This document shows positions 51,474 through 60,780 of a stretch of 64,000 nt of DNA, piece after piece. The stretch's first letter is position 1, and every line of letters starts with the position of its first letter. The DNA is taken from positions 47,523 through 111,522 of the forward strand of contig CAJTAK010000016.1 of assembly GCA_910574255.1 (NCBI GenBank). Direction: 5' to 3'. The notes beneath the pieces are model-generated. The model did no database searches, had not been told where the DNA came from, and saw nothing but the letters and a program-made list of their open reading frames with translations. Position numbers and translations under genes: made by a program. This stretch comes from Clostridia bacterium (lineage in GTDB: Bacteria; Bacillota; Clostridia; Lachnospirales; Lachnospiraceae).

Positions 51474-53753
51474 ATGTTTCAGGCAAAATATCGAAAAGTA
51501 CTGTGGGCAGTGCTGACAGTACATCTTCTGCTGGTCCATTTCTGGGGAGTAGGAAGGCTTTGGGCTTTCCTGCAGCGGACTCTCGGCTATAGACATCCCA
51601 GAGTATTTTTTATGAAAATTTATCCATTATGGTTTGCCGGGACTCTGTTATTTACGCTTTGGCAGCTTTATTCCTATCAAAGCTTTCGCAGAAAAGCGCT
51701 GCGGGGTATGCATCCCATAAAGGAATCATGGATAAGGGGAATCAATCTCCAGGCAGCAGAGGAAGCCGGCTGTACAAGGGAGCTGCCCCTGTATCGGAGC
51801 AGTGAGGTGGAAACGCCAATGGTGATAGGCTTTAAAAGCCGGGTGCTTTTGATTCCGGAGGAAGAATACGATTCGGCATCTCTTCGGATGATTCTTCTCC
51901 ATGAATACATTCATGTGAAGAACCATGATGTGTGGTATAAGCTGTTTTTTACTGCGGGAATCTGTATGGTGTGGTTTCAGCCTCTTTTATACCTGTTGAA
52001 AGGGGCGGCTTTTCGGGACGTGGAGATTGCCTGCGATCAGAAGGTAGTCAGAGGAAAAGGAGAGGCGGACCGGAGTGCATATGGCCAGCTTCTCATAGAC
52101 AGCTTAAAACGGCGGCGCAGCAGGGAGCTTCCTTACTCGGCTTATTTCTATAACAGCCGTGCCGTTATGCGGGCAAGGCTCTCTGTGGTAATGGATGAGG
52201 CGGAGCATCCTGCCTATCTGGGAGCCCTTATTAGCCTCCTTCTGGCAGCTGAGACCTTTGCTCTTGTACTGACTCTTGGATTTCATACGGCCAGAGAGAT
52301 TCGAAGGCAGCAGGAACCGGAGCCCTTAGTTAATATTTACGAAGGGTATGAGCTGCCGGAAAGCTTCACGGCAAAGGCTGTGGAAGCTATGGCGGCCGTA
52401 GAGACAGGGGAAGGCTTGGGTGAGGAATACGAGACAGCAGCCCTTGACGGGCCAAAGGATGTTCCTGTCATAGAAAAGCAGGCACAGGGACCATGGCAGA
52501 TTGACAATCCCTATGCGTATTGGAGGGCGGTGCCGGATTTCCTCAACCGTTATGTGATGTACTATGAGGATCAGGAGCTGGGAAGCCGTCGGGAACCGGA
52601 GCTTTTGGAGTATATGACAGGCGGTATAGGGGTAGAGATAAGGGACAGCACTCTGATTCTCGGAGATGAGGAGGAATTCGTTTACGGGCTTCGATTCCGT
52701 GAGCTGGTGTCAGACGAGGAAAGGGCAAAGACTTTGAGAAGGCTGCCAGGGGCTCAGTCCGGTTATGAAGATGGGTACGAATATCTATATTTTGAATGGG
52801 CATTACATATTCGGAAGGTAAAAGAGAATCTCTATGAGCTTGCAGGCGTGGCGGAGCTTAAGGAGCTTCAAGAGGCATGCAGGGGAAAGGAATTGTCCCC
52901 CAAATATGAGGAATTTGCCGAAATAGACTTTTGGCAGCGGCCAAAGTGCAGGGCAAGAACCTGGGATGGTGTGACAGAGGTTACCTGGGATGATGGGAAG
53001 AACTGGATTGAGGTTCCCATTTCTTTGGATAAGCTTACAGCCCGGGGAGACGGCATGGAAGGAATTTTAACCGGCGTGCAGGAGAAGAGCTATGTAGTAT
53101 CGGAGGAAGTGACTGCATTTGCCTATGGCGGCTCACCAGAGGTTCCGGTTACGGTGACTTGCTCCTTTGATCAGGGAGTGACTTGGAACACAAGTGTTCT
53201 TACCTACGCTTATCCCAGTGTCCGGCGTCTTTTTCTGTCTTTTCCGGACACACAGCATGGATTCCTTGTTCTGACCTGCGATCGAACCATGTGGCAGGAG
53301 TGCAGCATTCTCTTTCGGACCTGCGATGGGGGAAAAACCTGGGAAGAAGCGGGCATTGCCGGACCAGGAATAAATCAGAGCCATTCCCTGACTACAGGGG
53401 CCGGGTTTATTACCCCGGAGGTTGGATTTTTAACCATACGAAGCTCTCAGGATCCGGAGCTTTATCGCACGGCAGACGGAGGCGAAACCTGGGAGTGGCA
53501 GGAACTTTCGGATATTCCGCTTGAAATGGCGGAGGACTACGCTTTGGAGCGTCTGAAAAGGGGGGACGAGTGGAAAACCCTGATAGGCGCCATGGGCTAC
53601 TGCATGGCTTATCCGCCGGAAGGAGATGAAGAAGAACTGCGTCTTTATATTACCATGGAGGAATATTCGGAGCTGGGCGGTATGAAGGTAAAATACCATT
53701 CGGAGGATTTGGGGGAGAGTTGGATCTTAGACGGCTATGTGTACCGCAGATAA
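51474..53753 (+). CDS. M56 family metallopeptidase fused to a predicted Asp-box propeller
   Basis: 759 residues. Membrane segments near 10-32, 48-66 and 152-176 surround the M56 motif HEYIH at 143-147, with FRDVEIACDQKVV as the third-ligand region; another span is near 243-264. The exported part ends in four Asp-box (BNR) motifs about 50 residues apart: TWDDGKNW (~504), SFDQGVTW (~564), TCDGGKTW (~614) and TADGGETW (~665). Such boxes build sialidase/VPS10-like beta-propellers, which bind sugars or proteins. No penicillin-binding motifs exist. The likely role is an envelope sensor that inactivates the BlaI-type repressor upstream. Confidence 0.82.
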   Translation: MFQAKYRKVLWAVLTVHLLLVHFWGVGRLWAFLQRTLGYRHPRVFFMKIYPLWFAGTLLFTLWQLYSYQSFRRKALRGMHPIKESWIRGINLQAAEEAGCTRELPLYRSSEVETPMVIGFKSRVLLIPEEEYDSASLRMILLHEYIHVKNHDVWYKLFFTAGICMVWFQPLLYLLKGAAFRDVEIACDQKVVRGKGEADRSAYGQLLIDSLKRRRSRELPYSAYFYNSRAVMRARLSVVMDEAEHPAYLGALISLLLAAETFALVLTLGFHTAREIRRQQEPEPLVNIYEGYELPESFTAKAVEAMAAVETGEGLGEEYETAALDGPKDVPVIEKQAQGPWQIDNPYAYWRAVPDFLNRYVMYYEDQELGSRREPELLEYMTGGIGVEIRDSTLILGDEEEFVYGLRFRELVSDEERAKTLRRLPGAQSGYEDGYEYLYFEWALHIRKVKENLYELAGVAELKELQEACRGKELSPKYEEFAEIDFWQRPKCRARTWDGVTEVTWDDGKNWIEVPISLDKLTARGDGMEGILTGVQEKSYVVSEEVTAFAYGGSPEVPVTVTCSFDQGVTWNTSVLTYAYPSVRRLFLSFPDTQHGFLVLTCDRTMWQECSILFRTCDGGKTWEEAGIAGPGINQSHSLTTGAGFITPEVGFLTIRSSQDPELYRTADGGETWEWQELSDIPLEMAEDYALERLKRGDEWKTLIGAMGYCMAYPPEGDEEELRLYITMEEYSELGGMKVKYHSEDLGESWILDGYVYRR

Positions 53754-53790
53754 ACAGCAGTAATTTTTCCGGTGCCGGAAGGCTGCTTTG

Positions 53791-53844
53791 CACAGGAACT
53801 TCAAGTATAGACTATGAGAGGTGCATAGGAACTAATAGTAGGAG
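53791..53844 (+). repeat. GGAACT-box leader element, copy before the 53.85-kb gene
   Basis: The left box CAGGAACTTCAAG continues into AGTATAGACTAT, a small palindrome, and the right box ATAGGAACTAATAGTAGGAG contains the ribosome site. The left half matches the 13.7-kb element (TTGCACRGGAACTTCAAGT). Confidence 0.45.
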
Positions 53845-53853
53845 AGATGGAAA

Positions 53854-54990
53854 ATGAAACAATGGAAAAGAAGGCTTGGAGGCTTATTGTTTGCCCGGCG
53901 GCTGTTCAGTCCCTGGTTTGCGGCAGTCTATGGTGCGGCCTGGTATCGATTGGCTCGCCTTTGTCGCTTTGGCGGAATTCGCAGGAATCTGCCGATTCTG
54001 GGATTATGCGTTTTATTTTTTGCGGCATATTTGATTTTCTATTGGATAGAGCTTTTTCTTTACGGGAAAAGGAGCAGCCGGCAGGTGATGACAGAGCTTT
54101 GGATGTCAGAAAATCAGGTTAGACTGCCGGATGGAACAGAATTTGATTATCAAGAGGTTCGCTGGTATAAAAAGAAGAAAGAACAGTTCTATTTGTTTTT
54201 AAAGGGATATCGCTTTGTATGGCTGGATACGGAGGACTTTTCTGAGGAAAACAAGGAATATTTAACCATCAAATTGACCCAAAGGGGGATTCTTGCCACA
54301 CATTTCTGGAAGCTTCCTATGGCAATTCTGATTGGAGCAATCACTGGGGTAGGGGCATTTCAGGTAGTCCAAAGCGCACAGCCCTATAATGGTAAACTGT
54401 CCTGGGCTATCAATCGCCTGAAGCATGAGCGCCGGGTGACCCTTGTGCACAATAATATTTATGAAGATGGCCTGGATGGAATTTTTGAGGATATTCGCAG
54501 AAAGGTGCCGCTGCCGGAGAAGCTGTATCTGGAAAATAGCTTCAATCTTCATTTTGCCGCAGATGGGACGGTGCTCACTCTGGATACCTTTTTGCGGGGA
54601 TATGACAGTGAGGCAGGTTTTGGAGGTACTTATCTTATTTCCTATAATAGCGCCGGATCTGATAAGATTGAGATCTATGTCAATGAATTTCAGAAGGAAC
54701 CTTCCTTTGATGATGTGGAAGACCTGGAGCCGCTTTTACAGGGCATGCGGGTGATTCCGCTTCAGGATACGGTAAAGGACTGGAATCAGGATACTTACGG
54801 GATTTTATACTATGGTCTGAGAAACTGGGGCTATAATGCAACGGGTATCTGCTACATCAGTCCGGACGGAACGATAACAAAACCGCCGGAGCCTATTTTG
54901 AAGGAGATTGAGGGATGCAGCATTTCCGTGTTCTGTCCGGAGGATGAAAGCATTACCCCGGTCCGCTATATTTATCAGGGGACCTTGTAA
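53854..54990 (+). CDS. Membrane protein of unknown function with YcxB-like segment
   Basis: 378 residues. Membrane segments lie near 47-70 and 150-172. Between them is a cytoplasmic stretch (about 78-145) with an FDYQEVRWYKKKKEQFYLFL pattern like YcxB-type domains. The exported remainder has no known motif. GGAG lies 9 bases before the ATG. It stands between the M56 sensor and the MecA-like transpeptidase, so it may be part of one envelope-response cluster. Confidence 0.6.
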   Translation: MKQWKRRLGGLLFARRLFSPWFAAVYGAAWYRLARLCRFGGIRRNLPILGLCVLFFAAYLIFYWIELFLYGKRSSRQVMTELWMSENQVRLPDGTEFDYQEVRWYKKKKEQFYLFLKGYRFVWLDTEDFSEENKEYLTIKLTQRGILATHFWKLPMAILIGAITGVGAFQVVQSAQPYNGKLSWAINRLKHERRVTLVHNNIYEDGLDGIFEDIRRKVPLPEKLYLENSFNLHFAADGTVLTLDTFLRGYDSEAGFGGTYLISYNSAGSDKIEIYVNEFQKEPSFDDVEDLEPLLQGMRVIPLQDTVKDWNQDTYGILYYGLRNWGYNATGICYISPDGTITKPPEPILKEIEGCSISVFCPEDESITPVRYIYQGTL

Positions 54991-55173
54991 CACATAATGT
55001 TCAGACCCAACCAATCACCCCGCTGATTGGTTGGGAGCCAATACAGTAACGGAGCCAAAGCGGCTGCCCCTCGCCGTAGGCGACTTTAAATGGGCAGTTG
55101 CTGTTACAATTCGCACCAACAATGAATGGAAATAGTTCAATACTGATATAGGTGTGAATTGTAACACATAATG
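54985..55173 (+). repeat. Structured intergenic element bracketed by TTGTAACACATAATG repeats
   Basis: A 15-base direct repeat occurs at 54985-54999 (overlapping the stop codon of the preceding gene) and 55159-55173. Between them are a 12-bp perfect hairpin (CCCAACCAATCA/TGATTGGTTGGG, 55006-55035), a CTGCCC/GGGCAG stem and a 16-bp inverted repeat TGTTACAATTCGCACC/GGTGTGAATTGTAACA. It could be a small non-autonomous mobile element with its target duplication, or a structured RNA. The first hairpin may also terminate the upstream gene. Confidence 0.55.
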
Positions 55174-55298
55174 CGGATAAGCCGAAGAGGAATCTTTGGA
55201 AGGTCTTGTATCATATTAAGGAAAATGCTAAAATAATTTTGAGTGCAAAACAACCTATAAGTATCATAGGCTTGCGAACACTACAAAGGAGAGATTAT

Positions 55299-57344
55299 AT
55301 GAAACGTCTGCTGGCAGCAGCGGTCCTTATGCTTAGCCTGACAATGGTGGCAGGCTGCGGGAAGAAGGAGCCCCAGCCTGAGGAGCTGCTTACGGAATAT
55401 ATTGATTTGCTGAATGAAGAAAAATACGAGGAAATGTACGCCTATCTGACAGAGGAGGCAAGGGCATCCATTGCTCAGGAAACCTATGTGGAACGGTATC
55501 AGAATATTTATGGAGGAATTGAGGCCATGAATATTCAGGTAGATATCGAAGAACGGGAGGAAGGTCACAAGGATAAAAAGGCCGTAACACAGAGGGTAAA
55601 ATATAAGCTTACCATGGATACCCTGGCAGGAGAGCTGGCCTTTGATACGGTAGCTATTTTTACAAAGGATGAAGAGGGCGCCTACAAAATGAGCTGGGAC
55701 AGCCAGGATATTTTCCCGGGGCTTTATGAGGGGGACAGAGTGCGTGTGAAAACCATCTCTGCCAAGAGAGGGAATATTTATGATCAAAATCAGACAGCCC
55801 TTGCAAGAGAGGGCACAGCTTCTTCTGTGGGCCTGGTGCCGGGAAAGCTGGCTGAGAATCCGGACCGGGAGGAGAACCTTGCCCGGCTTTCCGAACTGCT
55901 GGAATTAAGTGTGGAGCGGATAGAAAAGGAGCTGAATGCCAGTTGGGTTCGGGATGATACTTTTGTACCTCTGCGCACGGTTTCCAAAGAAAATTATGAG
56001 CTGAAGGAACAGCTTTTGGAGATTCCGGGTGTGATGATTACGGATACGACAGTACGGTATTACCCATTTAAAGAGAAGGCTGCCCAGCTGACCGGATATG
56101 TGCAGAGCATCACGGCAGAGGAACTGGAAGAACGAAAAGGTCAGGGCTATAACAGGAACAGCCTCATAGGAAAAGCAGGAGCAGAACGGATTTATGAGGA
56201 CATTTTACGTCCAAGGGACGGCTATTCCATTCAGATTATTGATGAGCAGGGGGCTGTGCGAAGTGTCGTGCTGGAAAAGCCTGCGGAGGACGGAAAGGAT
56301 GTAGTGCTGACCATTGATATTGTACTGCAGCAGCATTTGTATCAGGAGCTTGAGGGGGACGAGGGCTGTGCGGTTGCCATAAATCCGAAAAGCGGCGCAG
56401 TGCTGGCCATGGCCAGCGCCCCGGCTTACGATCCCAATGATTTTGTTATGGGTTACACTTCCAATGCATGGGAGGAGATAAATAGTGATGAGACCCAGCC
56501 CCTCTACAACCGTTTTCTGGCTTCCTGGGTGCCGGGGTCTGTCTTTAAGCCGGTTACGGCGGCCATAGGACTGACAAACGGAACGCTGGACTCCAAGGAG
56601 GATGTGAAAAACGAGGGACTAAGCTGGCAGAAGGATTCCGGCTGGGGCGATTATTATGTGACGACCCTTACGGATTATGCGGTAAAGAATCTGGAAAATG
56701 CTTTGGTTCATTCGGACAATATTTACTTTGCAAAGGCGGCGGTGAATGCTGGAGAAGAGGCCTTTACAAAGGGACTTGATCAGGCGGGGTTCGGCGAAAC
56801 GCTCCCATTTGATTTTGAGCTTAAGCCGTCTGTCTATGGCAGTGAGGGAAAGCTTGCCTCGGAGACAGAACTTGCGGACAGCGGCTATGGACAGGGGAAG
56901 CTTTTGGTGAATCCTCTTCATCTGGCAGTTATTTATTCGGCTTTTGTAAACGAGGGAAATATGATACAACCTTATCTGACAGGGGATGAAAGCGGAAAAT
57001 TTTGGAAAGAAAATGCCTTTGCGCCGGAAGCGGCACAGAACGTTCTTGATGCCCTCTATCAGGTAGTGGAACATCCGGAGGGGACAGCCCATGAGGCTGC
57101 CCCGAGTGAATACCGATTGGCCGGAAAGACGGGAACGGCGGAGATTAAGGATTCCAAAGAGGACGTGAACGGCACGGAGCTGGGCTGGTTTGCGGGAATC
57201 AGCGGGGCGGACACGGACAAGCCCCTTTTGATGGTGATGATGATAGAGGATGTAAAGGGACGTGGGGGAAGCCATTACGTGATTTCCAAGGCAATGGTGG
57301 GCTTTGACGTTTACAATAAGGGGGAAGCGGAATATGAAGGATGA
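55299..57344 (+). CDS. Class B penicillin-binding protein, MecA-like, lipoprotein
   Basis: 681 residues. A lipoprotein signal (cysteine at 20 in VAGC) replaces the usual membrane anchor. Residues 25-145 are an NTF2-like MecA_N domain, then a PBP-dimer region, then the transpeptidase with SVFK (414-417), SDN (472-474) and KTG (610-612). These D,D-transpeptidases cross-link peptidoglycan; low-affinity members such as PBP2a confer beta-lactam tolerance, but affinity cannot be read here. AAGGAGAG precedes the ATG. The gene follows a BlaI/M56 pair by 3.5 kb and overlaps the AI-2E permease gene. Confidence 0.92.
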   Translation: MKRLLAAAVLMLSLTMVAGCGKKEPQPEELLTEYIDLLNEEKYEEMYAYLTEEARASIAQETYVERYQNIYGGIEAMNIQVDIEEREEGHKDKKAVTQRVKYKLTMDTLAGELAFDTVAIFTKDEEGAYKMSWDSQDIFPGLYEGDRVRVKTISAKRGNIYDQNQTALAREGTASSVGLVPGKLAENPDREENLARLSELLELSVERIEKELNASWVRDDTFVPLRTVSKENYELKEQLLEIPGVMITDTTVRYYPFKEKAAQLTGYVQSITAEELEERKGQGYNRNSLIGKAGAERIYEDILRPRDGYSIQIIDEQGAVRSVVLEKPAEDGKDVVLTIDIVLQQHLYQELEGDEGCAVAINPKSGAVLAMASAPAYDPNDFVMGYTSNAWEEINSDETQPLYNRFLASWVPGSVFKPVTAAIGLTNGTLDSKEDVKNEGLSWQKDSGWGDYYVTTLTDYAVKNLENALVHSDNIYFAKAAVNAGEEAFTKGLDQAGFGETLPFDFELKPSVYGSEGKLASETELADSGYGQGKLLVNPLHLAVIYSAFVNEGNMIQPYLTGDESGKFWKENAFAPEAAQNVLDALYQVVEHPEGTAHEAAPSEYRLAGKTGTAEIKDSKEDVNGTELGWFAGISGADTDKPLLMVMMIEDVKGRGGSHYVISKAMVGFDVYNKGEAEYEG

Positions 57345-58599
57345 TTCATTTCGGAAATATTTGTTTATCAGTCTGGCAGGAGCAATAGGCATTATTTTGT
57401 GTATTGTATTCTTCTTTGCCCTGTTTCGGTTTCAACAGATGATAGAGGGAATACGGACCCTGGAAAATATTCTCATGCCTTTTATCTACGGAGCGGTAAT
57501 TGCCTATCTTCTGACACCGGTGTGCAATTTTGTAGAGCTTCGCCTGAATTTATTTCTGGCAGGAAGACTTAAGGTAAAGGAGAAAAAGGCGGCCAGGCTT
57601 TCGGCGGCTCTGGGAATTGGACTCAGCCTTTTGTTTGGTTTCTTTATTGTCTACCTGCTTCTTGCCATGGTTCTTCCGCAGGTGTTTACCAGTGTCCGGG
57701 GGATTGTACAGGTGCTTCCCGGCAATGTAATGAAATGGAGCGACTGGATACAGCAGAAGCTGGCAGATGATGAGGTTCTTGCCAACTATGCGGAGCAGTT
57801 TATCAACACGGCTTATCAGAATATGCAGAGCTGGCTGGAGACAAAGCTGCTGCCCAATATGCAGGTGATAGTCAGCGGCGTGTCAGCCGGCCTTATCAGC
57901 GCTCTCGTTGCGGTGAAAAATATTTTGATTGGTATTTTTGCAGCGGCCTATATGATGGGAAACCGAAAGAAATTTGCCGCTCAGGGGAAAAAGCTTATTT
58001 ACAGCTTTGTAAAAGTGCCTGTTGCCAATGGGATACTGGATGAGATACACTATATTAATCAGGTGTTCGGCGGCTTTATTGACGGGAAGCTGTTAGACTC
58101 TCTGATTATCGGCATTCTCTGCTTTGTGATTATGAATCTGCTTAACATGCCTTACAGCATGCTGATCAGTGTGATTGTGGGAGTGACTAACATTATTCCT
58201 TTTTTCGGTCCGTTTATTGGGGCGATTCCCAGCGCGCTCATTATACTTACGGTCAGTCCCATCAAATGTGTGTATTTTCTGATCTTGATTTTGGTGCTGC
58301 AGCAGCTTGACGGAAACTTTCTTGGACCGAAGATTCTGGGGGATTCTACGGGATTGTCAAGCTTCTGGGTGCTTTTTTCCATCCTGCTTTTCGGAGGTCT
58401 CATGGGCTTTGTGGGAATGGTGATCGGCGTGCCGACCTTTGCGGTTATCTATGACCTGATCAAGAAATATTCCAATTGGATGCTGCGGAAAAAACAGCTT
58501 TCCACGGATACGTCCGTTTATGAGGATCTTTCTTCGGTAAAACAGGGAGGAGAAGGGTATTGCTATATTTATAATAAGGAAGAAAAGATTGAGGATTAA
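57334..58599 (+). CDS. AI-2E family (PerM/YtvI-like) membrane permease
   Basis: 421 residues. Multiple membrane segments, an N-terminal LENILMPFIYGAVIAYLLTPVC and the C-terminal core with FGGFIDGKLLDS, IPFFGPFIGAIPSA and DGNFLGPKILGDSTGLSSFWVLFSILLFGGL are the family signature. It exports or facilitates diffusion of small solutes; the AI-2 link is only a family name. The start overlaps the PBP stop by 11 bases, so both are co-translated. Confidence 0.92.
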   Translation: MKDDSFRKYLFISLAGAIGIILCIVFFFALFRFQQMIEGIRTLENILMPFIYGAVIAYLLTPVCNFVELRLNLFLAGRLKVKEKKAARLSAALGIGLSLLFGFFIVYLLLAMVLPQVFTSVRGIVQVLPGNVMKWSDWIQQKLADDEVLANYAEQFINTAYQNMQSWLETKLLPNMQVIVSGVSAGLISALVAVKNILIGIFAAAYMMGNRKKFAAQGKKLIYSFVKVPVANGILDEIHYINQVFGGFIDGKLLDSLIIGILCFVIMNLLNMPYSMLISVIVGVTNIIPFFGPFIGAIPSALIILTVSPIKCVYFLILILVLQQLDGNFLGPKILGDSTGLSSFWVLFSILLFGGLMGFVGMVIGVPTFAVIYDLIKKYSNWMLRKKQLSTDTSVYEDLSSVKQGGEGYCYIYNKEEKIED

Positions 58600-58665
58600 G
58601 GGCAGCAGGACTTGGCAGAGATAAGAGACGAAGCCAGGAAACAGGAATAAGAGAGGTCAAAAAGT

Positions 58666-59430
58666 ATGATTTTGGCAATTGATATCGGAAATACCAATAT
58701 TGTAATTGGCTGTATTAAGGAAAGGCAGATTCTTTTTGTGGAGCATCTGCATACGGATGCAAAAAAATCAGAGCTGGAATATGCCATCAGTGTGAAAAAC
58801 GTATTGGAGCTTTATGGAGTGGAACGAAAGGAACTGGAAGGCGGAATTATTTCCTCCGTAGTGCCTCCTGTGACAGGAACCATTCGTAATGCGGCGGCCA
58901 AGATTATTGGAAAAGAAATGCTGGTGGTAGGGCCAGGCGTAAAGACGGGACTGGATATCCGCATTGACAATCCGGCGCAGCTGGGGCCGGGCCTGGTGGT
59001 AGGGGCTGCGGCCGGTATTGAAGAATACGGAAGCCCTCTGGTAATTATTGATATGGGAACGGCCACCGCCTTTACTGTGGTGAATGAAAAAAGGCAGGTG
59101 ATTGGAGGAATGATCATGCCGGGTGTGGGAGTGGCTCTGGATTCATTGACGAATCGAACCTCTCAGCTTCCCAAGATCAGTCTGGAGCCTCCTAAGAAAT
59201 TTATTGGAAGCAATACGGTTGACTGTATGAAAAGCGGTGTACTCTATGGCACTGCCTGCTGTGTGGACGGAATGATTGGCCGGATTCGTGACGAGTTGGG
59301 GGCATCTCCCCAGGTAGTGGCTACGGGAGGGCTGGCAAAGCGTATTATTCCTTATTGCAGGGAGACGATTCATATGGATGATGCGCTTTTGCTCAAGGGG
59401 CTGAACCTGATATACGGAAGAAATCAGTGA
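58666..59430 (+). CDS. coaX: Type III pantothenate kinase, with altered GxDR motif
   Basis: 254 residues. It phosphorylates pantothenate, the first step of coenzyme A synthesis, independent of CoA feedback. D6 in DIGNTNIVIG and the second aspartate D129 in IIDMGTATAF are in place. The third conserved element, normally G-x-D-R with a catalytic aspartate, reads GPGL at 107-110, so aspartate and arginine are both missing. The ribosome site GAGAGG lies 10 bases before the ATG. Either the enzyme uses another residue, or the copy is impaired and another pantothenate kinase exists. Confidence 0.85.
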   Translation: MILAIDIGNTNIVIGCIKERQILFVEHLHTDAKKSELEYAISVKNVLELYGVERKELEGGIISSVVPPVTGTIRNAAAKIIGKEMLVVGPGVKTGLDIRIDNPAQLGPGLVVGAAAGIEEYGSPLVIIDMGTATAFTVVNEKRQVIGGMIMPGVGVALDSLTNRTSQLPKISLEPPKKFIGSNTVDCMKSGVLYGTACCVDGMIGRIRDELGASPQVVATGGLAKRIIPYCRETIHMDDALLLKGLNLIYGRNQ

Positions 59431-60651
59431 CTACAGAAAACGCCCTCTTTTTATAGCATCTTTGCCGTATTTTCTGCGAATGGAGTCCAAAGCGGTGTCA
59501 AGCTGCTTCAGCTTTTCAGGGGAGGGAGCGGCTGCTGCAGTTTCCTCCGGCTTAGGAGTGAAAGGCAGATCAAAGATGGAGAGCTGAACGGGTTCTTCCT
59601 CGGATACAAGCCGGGAGCTGCGGACACCAAGGAGACGGATGGGCCGTCCATCCCAAAGCGCTCCAAAGAGGGAACAGGCAAGCCGGTGGATCTCGCCGGT
59701 TGTATTGCAGGGAGATAAGGTCTGGGCCTGATGGGAGGCTTTGGTGAAGTCATGATATTTTATCTCTACCGTAATGGTTCCGGCCAGCTGTCCGGCCTTT
59801 CGCAAACGCCCGGAGACACTCTCGCAGAGGGCAAGGAGAACCTTTTCGGCTTCCCCTGGATCAGTAATGTCCTCTCTAAGAGTTGTGGAATTGCCGATTC
59901 CTTTGGCTTCCTGCTTTTCTGAGAGTACGGGAGAATCATCAATGCCATTGGCAAATTCCCACATAAGGCGGCCATGGCTTTTAAAGTGGGTGGTGAGAAA
60001 GGCAGGATCCGTGCGGGCCAGTTCACCGATGGTTCGGATGCCGAAGCCAATCAGCTTTTCGGCGCTGCGCCGTCCTACCATAAATAGATCCGACACGGGC
60101 AGAGGCCACATTTTTACAGGAATTTCATCGGGATAAAGGGTATGGATTTTTCCGGGCTTTTCAAAATCGCTGGCCATCTTAGCCAGAACCTTTGTATGGG
60201 CAATTCCGATATTGACGGTAAAATGCAGGGTGTCAAAGATCCGGTCTCGAATAAGGGCCGCCGCATCCTCCGGGGAGGAATACAGATGGGCAATGGGCGT
60301 GAAGTCCAGGTAGCATTCATCAATGGATACCTGTTCCAAATCTGGGGTGAAGGAGAAGAGAAGCTCCATCATGGCATGGCTGTAGCGGTGATAGAGATCG
60401 TGATTCGGAGGCTCCATCACCAAAGCAGGGCATTTTCGAAGGGCGGACGCCACAGGTTCAGCGGTGTGAATGCCGTATTTTTTGGCAGGTATGGATTTGG
60501 CCAATACAATTCCATGGCGGCTTTTCTCATCGCCTCCAATGATGGAGGGAATGGTGCGCAGATCCACGCTGCTTCCATTTTTTAATTTTTCCAGGGCACT
60601 CCAGCTTAGGTAAGCGGAATTTACGTCGATATGAAATATGACAGGGGACAT
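59431..60651 (-). CDS. dinB: DNA polymerase IV (Y-family)
   Basis: 406 residues. Catalytic acids lie in FHIDVNSAYLSW and VSIDECYLDF; TAEPVASALRKCP and VNIGIAHTKVLAKMASDFEKPG are typical palm and finger parts, and a little-finger domain follows. It copies past DNA lesions. The start was set at the ATG 6 bases after AAGGAG rather than the in-frame ATG at 60690. The C-terminal tail is basic and lacks a clear clamp-binding box beyond VQLSIFDLPF. A near-match to the Gram-positive LexA box lies about 85 bases upstream. Confidence 0.9.
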   Translation of the reverse strand: MSPVIFHIDVNSAYLSWSALEKLKNGSSVDLRTIPSIIGGDEKSRHGIVLAKSIPAKKYGIHTAEPVASALRKCPALVMEPPNHDLYHRYSHAMMELLFSFTPDLEQVSIDECYLDFTPIAHLYSSPEDAAALIRDRIFDTLHFTVNIGIAHTKVLAKMASDFEKPGKIHTLYPDEIPVKMWPLPVSDLFMVGRRSAEKLIGFGIRTIGELARTDPAFLTTHFKSHGRLMWEFANGIDDSPVLSEKQEAKGIGNSTTLREDITDPGEAEKVLLALCESVSGRLRKAGQLAGTITVEIKYHDFTKASHQAQTLSPCNTTGEIHRLACSLFGALWDGRPIRLLGVRSSRLVSEEEPVQLSIFDLPFTPKPEETAAAAPSPEKLKQLDTALDSIRRKYGKDAIKRGRFL

Positions 60652-60732
60652 AACAGACTCCTTGCTTGTGTGAAAGTATGTTATCCGCATTGCAGATTTG
60701 GAAAAATGTGCTCCTTTCCATTATAGCACATC

Positions 60733-60746
60733 AGAACATTTGTTTG
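60733..60746. promoter_or_regulatory. Possible LexA (SOS) box between dinB and hydG
   Basis: AGAACATTTGTTTG resembles the Gram-positive LexA consensus CGAAC-N4-GTTCG, with both outer positions partly off. Its place in the dinB-hydG gap would suit SOS control of dinB. Confidence 0.35.
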
Positions 60747-60780
60747 CAATAAAGAAATGGACAGAAAGAAGGAATTTACA

